7,453 nucleotides of DNA from NCBI GenBank assembly GCA_020845695.1, contig JADLFG010000004.1, positions 1 to 7,453 on the forward strand, written 5' to 3'. This stretch comes from Thermoleophilia bacterium. GTDB lineage: Bacteria > Actinomycetota > Thermoleophilia > Gaiellales > Gaiellaceae. A model generated the notes under the pieces. That model saw only the letters and a program-made list of their open reading frames with translations. It was not told the DNA's origin and ran no database searches. This document shows, in pieces, positions 1 to 7,453 of the stretch; position 1 is the first letter of the stretch, and each line of letters begins with the position of its first letter. The position numbers and the translations under genes are program-made.

Positions 1-2
1 AG

Positions 3-371
3 CGCATCGTCGCCAAGGCGATCACGAGTGCCCACGGCAAGATCCTCCAGCGGGTCGGGGCACACCGTGTGATCTTCCCCGAGCGCGACATGGGCGTCCG
101 CGTGGGCCACACGCTGACCGGCCAGACGCTCGACTACATCCAGCTCGACCCGGGCTTCGCGCTCGTCGAGGTGCGGGCGCCTCGCTCGCTCGTCGCGAAG
201 ACGCTCGCCGACGCCGAGGTCCGCAAGCGCTACGGGATCACGGTCGTGTGCGTGAAGCCCGCCGGAGGGTCGTTCACCTACGCAACCCCCGACACGGTCG
301 TCAGGGACGGGGACGTGCTCGTGATCGCCGGCGAGACCCCGAGAGCCGAGGAGTTCGCCGAGCTCGGCTGA
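3..371 (+). CDS. TrkA/KtrA-family potassium transport regulator, C-terminal part (partial)
   Basis: This is the 3' end of a gene whose start lies before the window; 122 codons and a TGA stop are visible. The first ~37 residues (RIVAKAITSAHG, then RVGAHRVIFPERDMG) match the end of an RCK/TrkA-N nucleotide-binding domain, where the VxxPExxMG segment is typical. A linker (LDYIQLDPGFALVEV) leads into a TrkA-C domain of about 75 residues with the usual pattern of a hydrophobic strand (TVVCVKP) and a closing GDVLVIAG strand. Proteins of this family sit on the cytoplasmic face of Trk/Ktr potassium uptake channels and gate them in response to bound nucleotide (NAD(H) or ATP/ADP). The channel subunit is not in view. 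An internal GTG at 69 could be mistaken for the start, but the frame is open and conserved upstream of it. I am confident of the family, but not of whether it is TrkA, KtrA or KtrC. Confidence 0.9.
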   Translation, partial: RIVAKAITSAHGKILQRVGAHRVIFPERDMGVRVGHTLTGQTLDYIQLDPGFALVEVRAPRSLVAKTLADAEVRKRYGITVVCVKPAGGSFTYATPDTVVRDGDVLVIAGETPRAEEFAELG

Positions 372-382
372 GAAGGTGACCA

Positions 383-397
383 CCGGGCTTCGCCCGG
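383..397 (+). terminator. Possible terminator hairpin after the TrkA-family gene
   Basis: A perfect 6-bp GC stem (CCGGGC / GCCCGG) with a TTC loop starts 12 nt after the regulator stop codon. GC-rich stems with a CTTCG-like loop are common at gene ends in high-GC genomes. There is no U-tract after it, so it may be an intrinsic terminator without a U-tail, a 3'-end stabiliser, or simply part of the structured repeat. The same stem recurs at 496-512 in copy 2. Confidence 0.35.
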
Positions 398-411
398 CTC
401 CTGCGCGGGTC

Positions 412-432
412 CGGCCTGGCCGAGCCAGGCCG
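412..432. other. Perfect inverted repeat (second hairpin of the repeat unit)
   Basis: The arms CGGCCTGGC (412-420) and GCCAGGCCG (424-432) are exact reverse complements separated by CGA. The equivalent in copy 2 is 527-545 with an 8-bp stem. The stem would form in RNA from either strand or as a DNA cruciform. Its function is unknown. Confidence 0.8.
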
Positions 433-440
433 TCAGCCGC

Positions 441-466
441 GGACGGGTTCCCCGGGCGGGGCGTCC
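441..466. other. Bulged inverted repeat (third hairpin of the repeat unit)
   Basis: GGACG (441-445) pairs with CGTCC (462-466), and CCCC (450-453) pairs with GGGG (458-461) around a GGGC loop, leaving a four-base GGTT bulge on the 5' side. The same arrangement is at 555-580 in copy 2. With the two upstream stems it makes the 114-bp unit a compact three-hairpin block. Stability was judged by eye. Confidence 0.55.
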
Positions 467-481
467 GGGTGGCGGTGACGC

Positions 482-487
482 TACGGT
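482..487 (+). promoter_or_regulatory. -10-like TACGGT, repeat copy 1 (possible distal aquaporin promoter)
   Basis: This hexamer fits the actinobacterial TANNNT -10 pattern and is the duplicate of the one at 596-601. A transcript starting just after it would carry repeat copy 2, with its three hairpins, as a leader to the aquaporin. No convincing -35 element is visible. Confidence 0.25.
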
Positions 488-490
488 GTA

Positions 491-604
491 TGAGCGCCGG
501 GCTTCGCCCGGCTCCTACGCGGGTCAGGCCTGGCCGAGCCAGGCCGTCAGCCGCGGACGGGTTCCCCGGGCGGGGCGTCCGGGTGGCGGTGACGCTACGG
601 TGTA
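491..604. repeat. 114-bp tandem direct repeat, copy 2
   Basis: This second copy abuts copy 1 and ends 4 bp before the proposed aquaporin start at 609. The first hairpin has a longer perfect stem here (7 bp, 496-502 with 506-512, loop TTC) because position 496 is G instead of A. The second hairpin keeps its 8-bp stem (527-534 with 538-545, loop CGA) but loses the extra outer C-G pair of copy 1. The third (555-580) is unchanged. The -10-like TACGGT at 596-601 sits directly upstream of the aquaporin. The sequence after 604 does not continue the repeat, so there are exactly two copies in the window. Confidence 0.95.
596..601 (+). promoter_or_regulatory. -10-like TACGGT, proximal aquaporin promoter
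   Basis: TACGGT fits TANNNT and lies 7 nt before the GTG at 609, the distance at which transcription would begin at or next to the start codon. There is no clear Shine-Dalgarno before that GTG. The same geometry occurs at lysA (2563-2568, minus) and at the Acg-like gene (2585-2590), which makes chance less likely. No clear -35 is seen. Confidence 0.45.
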
Positions 605-608
605 CGCC

Positions 609-1346
609 GTGGAGCACGAGCATGTGATCCGTCGAGGCGTCGCCGAGGCGCTCGGAGCCGGCGCGATCGTGTTCGTGGCGGCCGGCGCGATCATCGCCGG
701 GAACGACCGGCTGGCAGTCGCCGCGGCGTACGGTGTCGTCGTCGCCGTCATGATCTCGGCGTTCGGGCACGTCTCGGGCGGGCACTTCAACCCCGCGGTG
801 ACGGCGGGGCTCATGCTCACGCGGCGCATCGATCCGGCGCTGGGGATCATCTACATGATCTGCCAGCTCGTCGGCTCCGTGATCGCAGCGACCCTGTTGC
901 GGGCGGTTTTCGACGACGCCCGGGCCGACGCCGTGAACCTCGGCGCTCCCTCGCTCGGTAACGGGGTGTCGCTCGGCGAGGGCTTCACGATGGAGCTGAT
1001 CCTCACCTTCCTCGTCGTGCTCGTCTTCTTCGCCACGGCCGTCGACGGCCGCGGGGCCTACCGGGTCATCGCCGGGTTCGGGGTCGGCTCCGCCGTCTTC
1101 GTCGCCGTGCTCGTCGGCCTGCCCGTGAGTGGAGCAGCGCTGAGCCCGGCGAGGGCGTTCGGGCCCCAGCTCGTCGGGAACTCGTGGTCGGACGGCTGGA
1201 TCTACTACCTCGCCTGTCCGCTTGCCGGGCTCCTTGCCGCGTTGCTCTACGACCGCGTGTACCTCCGGGGGCACCGGGTCGAGACGGCGGGGTCGGAGGG
1301 GAGCGGCCTCGAAGAGGTCGCCGTCGAGCGCGCGGCGGACGAGTAG
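609..1346 (+). CDS. Aquaporin/MIP-family channel with SPA second motif
   Basis: From the GTG at 609 this is a 245-residue membrane channel of the major intrinsic protein family. About six hydrophobic segments are visible (near residues 14-30, 37-53, 78-98, 127-145, 153-171 and 197-214). The first half-helix has the canonical SGGHFNPAV motif with NPA at 61-63. The second reads GAALSPARAFGP, with Ser179 (AGC) in place of the usual Asn of NPA and the conserved pore Arg at 182. By hand alignment to E. coli AqpZ the selectivity-filter positions are Tyr41, Val167, Ala176 and Arg182, so the water-channel His is absent. A hydrophilic, largely acidic tail of about 25 residues follows the last helix. 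The frame is open upstream to a GTG at 486, but that extension translates the repeat and has no family similarity. A GTG at 624 is another possible start. The gene likely moves water or small uncharged solutes; the substrate cannot be assigned. Confidence 0.9.
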   Translation: MEHEHVIRRGVAEALGAGAIVFVAAGAIIAGNDRLAVAAAYGVVVAVMISAFGHVSGGHFNPAVTAGLMLTRRIDPALGIIYMICQLVGSVIAATLLRAVFDDARADAVNLGAPSLGNGVSLGEGFTMELILTFLVVLVFFATAVDGRGAYRVIAGFGVGSAVFVAVLVGLPVSGAALSPARAFGPQLVGNSWSDGWIYYLACPLAGLLAALLYDRVYLRGHRVETAGSEGSGLEEVAVERAADE

Positions 1347-1356
1347 CGACGCTCGC

Positions 1357-2556
1357 TCAGAGCAGCTCGCCGCGCACGAGGTCGTCGAGCGTGCCGGCCT
1401 CGCGAATCACCCGCCATTCACCCTGCTCGACGAGGACCTCGGCGCAGGGTGGTCGTGCGTTGTACGCCGAGCCCATCACGCGACCGTAGGCGCCCGCGTA
1501 CCCGATCGCGAGGAGGTCGCCGGGCTCCGGGAGTGGAAGCTCCCGTCCCCGGGCGAAGAAGTCCCCGGTCTCGCAGACGGGCCCGACGACGTCGACTGCG
1601 CCGATCGGTCGCTCGTCGGCGCCGAGCACGGCGATCGGATGGTAGGCGTCGTAGAGGGTCGGGCGGATCAGGTCGTTCATGCCCCCGTCGCAGATCGCGA
1701 TCCGCCGGTCGGCGGCGTCCTTCACGTACAGCACCCTCGTCAGGAAGGCGCCGGCCGGCCCGACGAGCCAGCGGCCCGGCTCGAGGAGCAGGGTCGCGTC
1801 GACCCGCGCTGCAGCCTTCGTCGCCACGGCGGCGTAGGCCTCGACGTCGACCTCTTCGCCGGTCTCGTAGGCGACGCCGAGCCCACCGCCGACGTCGAGC
1901 TCGCGCAGGCGAATCCCGCGGTCGGAGGCGGCAGCCCACAGCTCGGCCGCCCGCTCACCGGCTTTCGCGAGGGGCGCGAGGTCGAAGAGCTGCGAGCCGA
2001 GGTGGAACGAGATGCCGAGCGGTTCGAGCCAGGTGTCGGCGGCGGCACGGGTCAGCGCCACGAGGGCGTCGTCGAAGGTGAGCCCGAACTTCGTCGTCGC
2101 CGAGCCGGTGGCGATCTTCTCGTGGGTGTCGACCTCGACGTCCGGGTTGAGGCGCACCGAGACCGGCGCGACGCGACTCGCGGCGCGTGCCTCCCTGGCG
2201 GTGGCCTCCAGCTCGCCGAGCGACTCGACGTTGAGCGAGTGGACACCCGCCTCGATCGCGGCCCGGATCTCCAGCGGCTGCTTGCCCACGCCCGAGAACA
2301 GGATCCGGTCAGCGGGGATTCCCGCTGCGAGGCACCTGTGCAGCTCCCCGCCGGACACGATGTCCGCTCCGAGGCCCTCGTCGCCCGCGATGCGCAGCAG
2401 CGCGAGCGCATCGTTTGCCTTCGCCGCGTAGTGGATGCGGTGGGCGACCCCCGCGAGCGCACCCCGCAGCGTCGCGATCCGGTCGCGAAAGATGTCCGCA
2501 TCGTAGACGTAGAGAGGGGTGCCGACCTCGTCGGCGATCTCCGTGAGGAGGCTCAC
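1357..2556 (-). CDS. lysA: Diaminopimelate decarboxylase
   Basis: This 399-residue protein is a fold-type III PLP enzyme that decarboxylates meso-diaminopimelate to lysine, the last lysine-biosynthesis step, in the cytoplasm. Diagnostic elements are in order: HYAAKAN with the PLP lysine Lys46, SFHLGSQ with His185, the phosphate-binding GGGLG loop at 223-227, EPGR at 259-262, the CETGD motif at 328-332 with the catalytic Cys contributed across the dimer, and YNARP at 365-369. The length is slightly below the common 420-450 but all motifs are present. The GTG start at 2556 gives the expected N-terminus (TPLYVYD at 13-19) and lies 6 nt after a -10-like TACGCT, implying a leaderless mRNA. The gene converges on the aquaporin with a 10-bp gap and diverges from the Acg-like gene. 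Related decarboxylases of arginine or ornithine are less likely given the motif set. Confidence 0.95.
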   Translation of the reverse strand: MSLLTEIADEVGTPLYVYDADIFRDRIATLRGALAGVAHRIHYAAKANDALALLRIAGDEGLGADIVSGGELHRCLAAGIPADRILFSGVGKQPLEIRAAIEAGVHSLNVESLGELEATAREARAASRVAPVSVRLNPDVEVDTHEKIATGSATTKFGLTFDDALVALTRAAADTWLEPLGISFHLGSQLFDLAPLAKAGERAAELWAAASDRGIRLRELDVGGGLGVAYETGEEVDVEAYAAVATKAAARVDATLLLEPGRWLVGPAGAFLTRVLYVKDAADRRIAICDGGMNDLIRPTLYDAYHPIAVLGADERPIGAVDVVGPVCETGDFFARGRELPLPEPGDLLAIGYAGAYGRVMGSAYNARPPCAEVLVEQGEWRVIREAGTLDDLVRGELL

Positions 2557-2562
2557 GGCGGG

Positions 2563-2568
2563 AGCGTA
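2563..2568 (-). promoter_or_regulatory. -10-like TACGCT, lysA promoter
   Basis: On the minus strand TACGCT (TANNNT) ends 6 nt before the lysA GTG at 2556. Only CCCGCC lies between them, so there is no room for a Shine-Dalgarno and translation would start at the mRNA 5' end. A weak GAC-containing -35 candidate lies about 17-19 nt further upstream, overlapping the -10 of the divergent gene. Confidence 0.5.
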
Positions 2569-2584
2569 GCCGTCGCGAGTCGCC

Positions 2585-2590
2585 TACAGT
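2585..2590 (+). promoter_or_regulatory. -10-like TACAGT, promoter of the Acg-like gene
   Basis: TACAGT fits TANNNT and ends 8 nt before the GTG at 2599. The lysA -10 lies on the opposite strand only 16 bp away, so the two promoters share one 42-bp intergenic segment and RNA polymerase could not easily occupy both at once. No -35 is evident. Confidence 0.4.
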
Positions 2591-2598
2591 CGGCAGCC

Positions 2599-3582
2599 GT
2601 GAGGATCTGGCGAGAGCTGCTCGAGGTCGCCCGCTGGGCACCGTCGTCCTACAACACCCAACCCTGGCGGCTCCGCGTCCTCTCGGAGCTCCAGGCCGAG
2701 CTCTGCTACGAGCCGTCGCATCTGCTTCCGGCCGCCGATCCCGAGGGGAAGCTGACGGCGGTCGCGCTCGGCTCCTTCACCGAGGCGCTCTCGATCGCGG
2801 GCGCCCCGCGGAGCTTCGAGGTGCGAGCCGCCCTGCGCGGCGAGTCGCCGTGGCTCGCCGCAGGGCCTCCGGCTCCGTTCGCGCGCCTCGTGATTGCACA
2901 GCGCCGGGCGCCGGAGTCCCTCACGGCGTCGTTGATCGAAGCGCGCCGGACGTCGCGCCTGCCCTTCGACAGTGTCGAGACAGACCGGACGGAGCTCGTT
3001 GCGCTCGCGGCCTCCGTGGACGGGAGCGGCCACACGCTCGGGGTCAGCGCGTCACCCGAGCTCGTCGCGCAGGTGCTCGACCTGTACGCGGACGCGCTCA
3101 TCGCCAGGGTCGAGACCGACCGGTTCCGTGAGGAGACCGCACGCTGGCTGCGCCGGAGCGAGCAGACCGCTCTCCGGGCCGGCGACGGGATACCGCCCGG
3201 CTGTCTCGGTCCGGCCGGCCCGCAGCTGCGGCGCCTCGTGGAGCTGTCACTGCGCGCGGCGCTGCCCGGGGCGCGGGGCCGTGCCCGCCACGCTGTCCGC
3301 ACGAGCCTCGCGGGAACCGCGACGGTCGGCTGGCTCACCGGTCCGTTCGCAACGCCCGACGAGCGGTTCAGGGCGGGCCGGACGCTCTGCCGCCTGTGGC
3401 TGACCGCGACCGCGCACGGGCTCTACCTCCACCCGCTCGACCCGGTCGTCGCCGACGTGGCGCTCACGGCACGGCTGTCGGAGCCCGTCCGTGGCGCCGG
3501 CCCGTGGTGTGTCTTCCGGCTCGGCCGCGGCGCCGTTCCCGCGCGCAGCGTGCGCCTGGGAAGCGACGAGCTGCTCGTGTGA
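2599..3582 (+). CDS. Acg-like / nitroreductase-fold FMN-binding protein
   Basis: This 327-residue cytoplasmic protein begins with ARWAPSSYNTQPW (11-23), the phosphate-side FMN-binding signature of the nitroreductase superfamily. RRTSRLPF at 117-123 matches the RRTxRxPF element of the Acg group, whose best-known member is the dormancy-induced mycobacterial Acg (Rv2032). A Gly/Ala-rich helix and a GLYLHPLDP segment (274-282) precede the C-terminal strand WCVFRLGRG (303-311) and a PARSVRLGSDELL tail, also typical of this group. The length of about 330 fits Acg-type proteins, which are longer than the ~200-residue classical nitroreductases. Acg itself has been reported to bind FMN without being an active nitroreductase, so a catalytic role should not be assumed. 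The GTG start is chosen for the N-terminal family match and the -10 at 2585. An in-frame open extension far upstream runs antisense to lysA and is spurious. Confidence 0.8.
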   Translation: MRIWRELLEVARWAPSSYNTQPWRLRVLSELQAELCYEPSHLLPAADPEGKLTAVALGSFTEALSIAGAPRSFEVRAALRGESPWLAAGPPAPFARLVIAQRRAPESLTASLIEARRTSRLPFDSVETDRTELVALAASVDGSGHTLGVSASPELVAQVLDLYADALIARVETDRFREETARWLRRSEQTALRAGDGIPPGCLGPAGPQLRRLVELSLRAALPGARGRARHAVRTSLAGTATVGWLTGPFATPDERFRAGRTLCRLWLTATAHGLYLHPLDPVVADVALTARLSEPVRGAGPWCVFRLGRGAVPARSVRLGSDELLV

Positions 3583-3608
3583 GGCCGCCGTCCTCCGGTC
3601 GATCCCGG

Positions 3609-6689
<3,081 letters not shown>

Positions 6690-6693
<4 letters not shown>

Positions 6694-7453
6694 GCGAGCA
6701 CCTTGGCGAGGATCGCGAGGGCGCGGTCGACGTGCTCCGTCTCGATCACGAGCGGCGGCGTGAGCCGGAGCACCTTCTCGCCGGCCGTGCCGACGATCAG
6801 CCCCGCCTCGAGGCAGGCGCCCATCACGGGCCCGGCCGGCCGGTCGAGATCACAGCCGAGCAGGAGGCCGGTGCCGCGGGTCTCCTCGACCCCGGGCAGC
6901 GAGGCCAGCCCGTCGCGGAGCCGCTCGCCCATCGCCCTGACGTTCGCGAGCAGCGCATCGTCGATCGCATCGACGACGGCGCAGCCCGCTGCGCAGGTCA
7001 CGGGGTTGCCGCCGAACGTGGAGGCGTGGTCGCCCGGGACGAACCCGCCGGCGGCCTCGTCCGCGACGAGAAGGCAGCCGATCGGGAGCCCGTTCGCGAG
7101 CCCCTTGGCGAGCGCGACCACGTCCGGCTTCACGCCGAGCTGCTCGTGGGCGAAGAACGTGCCAGTGCGTCCGAGCCCGCACTGGATCTCGTCGAAGAAG
7201 ACGACGGCGCCCTCGGCCCTGGCCAGCTCGGTGACGCTGTCGAGGAACTGTCGCGTCGCCGGGTTGATCCCGCCCTCGCCCTGGATCGGCTCGAGGAGCA
7301 CGCAGCCGACGTTGCCGTCGGCGGCCGCGGCCGCGAGCGACTCGGCGTCGTTCAGGCGCGCGAAGCGAACGTCCGGCAGCAGCGGGCCGAAGCCCTGCCA
7401 CTTCGCCGGCTGACCCGTCACCGAGAGCGCGCCGAGCGTCCGGCCGTGGAACG
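6690..7453 (-). CDS. argD: Acetylornithine aminotransferase, C-terminal part (partial)
   Basis: The gene enters from the right edge; about 253 codons to the TGA at 6690-6692 are visible. It transfers an amino group from glutamate to N-acetylglutamate semialdehyde, forming acetylornithine, with PLP. The reading frame continues past an internal GTG at 7421 into FHGRTLGALSVTGQ, the conserved ArgD segment, so that GTG is not the start. Next come LLEPIQGEGGI, the PLP-contacting FFDEIQCGLGRTG, the Schiff-base lysine in ALAKGLANGLPIG (codon at 7104-7106) and ASTFGGNPVTCAAG. The set separates it from GABA and ornithine aminotransferases fairly well, and the arg context supports ArgD; the enzyme may also serve succinyl-diaminopimelate transamination, as in some bacteria. 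It is the furthest-upstream visible gene of the arg cluster and overlaps argR by 4 nt. Confidence 0.95.

Larger units (their letters stand above)
377..490. repeat. 114-bp tandem direct repeat, copy 1
   Basis: This block of 114 bp is followed immediately by a second copy at 491-604. By my alignment the copies differ at only four positions (380/494 C/G, 382/496 A/G, 403/517 G/A, 412/526 C/A), about 96% identity. The unit begins 6 bp after the regulator stop codon. It holds three potential GC-rich hairpins (stems near 383-397, 412-432 and 441-466) and ends in GCTACGGTGTA, which contains a TANNNT -10-like hexamer. The period is divisible by three, so the frame stays open, but the predicted peptide is low-complexity R/P/G/A and looks non-coding. 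The near identity and exact abutment suggest a recent local duplication. I do not recognise it as a named repeat family. Confidence 0.95.

Noticed and set aside
377..604. CRISPR array
   Set aside because: There are only two copies, directly abutting with no spacers, and the unit is far longer than CRISPR repeats.
486..608. N-terminal extension of the aquaporin through repeat copy 2
   Set aside because: The added 41 residues translate a structured repeat and lack any MIP-family feature, and the TANNNT hexamer favours the GTG at 609.
376..627. Small protein with an internal peptide repeat
   Set aside because: The peptide repeat only reflects the 114-bp DNA duplication, whose period is a multiple of three; there is no domain, signal or hydrophobic segment.
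1345..1357. Small inverted repeat AGCGA/TCGCT between the aquaporin and lysA stops
   Set aside because: A 5-bp stem overlapping both stop codons with no U-tract is too weak to call as a bidirectional terminator.
2557..2598. ARG box or other operator palindrome
   Set aside because: The rough symmetry comes from the two opposed -10 hexamers; no AT-rich ARG-box-like sequence is present.
1222..3582. A 786-codon + frame that runs antisense through lysA into the Acg-like gene
   Set aside because: Its first ~460 codons are the shadow of lysA and show no family motifs; only the part from 2599 is a real gene. It is a GC-bias artefact and a misannotation risk.
3583..3608. Terminator between the converging Acg-like gene and argH
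   Set aside because: Only a 4-bp CCGG/CCGG pairing (3595-3608) is visible and there is no U-tract; nothing supportable was seen in these 26 bp.

Overview
This is a very GC-rich window with strong G/C third-position bias, so every gene has long open shadow frames on the other strand. GTG starts are frequent, and three genes have a TANNNT hexamer 6-8 nt before a GTG start, as in leaderless actinobacterial transcription. Together these suggest a high-GC Gram-positive bacterium (Actinomycetota). A deep-branching class such as Thermoleophilia is possible, but that is a guess from general impression and not from a marker gene.

Layout, left to right: (1) the C-terminal part of a TrkA/KtrA-type RCK potassium-transport regulator on +; (2) a 237-bp gap filled almost entirely by two abutting 114-bp direct repeats, each able to fold into three GC-rich hairpins and each ending in a possible -10 hexamer; (3) an aquaporin-family channel on +, with an atypical second NPA box (SPA); (4) lysA, diaminopimelate decarboxylase, on -, converging on the aquaporin with 10 bp between them; (5) a 42-bp divergent promoter region; (6) an Acg-like/nitroreductase-fold FMN protein on +; (7) a tightly packed arginine cluster on -, transcribed argD-argR-argG-argH, which converges on the Acg-like gene. 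argD runs off the right edge of the window.

How the genes work together: ArgD makes acetylornithine, ArgG and ArgH convert citrulline plus aspartate to arginine and fumarate, and ArgR is the pathway's expected arginine-sensing repressor. All three junctions in the arg cluster are 4-nt stop/start overlaps (ATGA or GTGA), so it is almost certainly one translationally coupled operon. argF is not between argD and argR, where many actinobacterial clusters carry it. LysA makes lysine and is a separate transcription unit. The RCK regulator and the aquaporin share an osmotic/ion-homeostasis theme, but the structured repeat lies between them.

No CRISPR array, mobile element, tRNA or rRNA was seen. 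Most of the window is ordinary biosynthetic chromosome. The points worth a second look are the tandem structured repeat with its duplicated promoter-like end, the three leaderless-type starts, the SPA aquaporin, the GENT variant of the ArgR arginine-binding motif, the E. coli-like (type 2) ArgG in an actinobacterial-type operon, and the short, altered ArgH. I did not find a clearly new multi-gene system.
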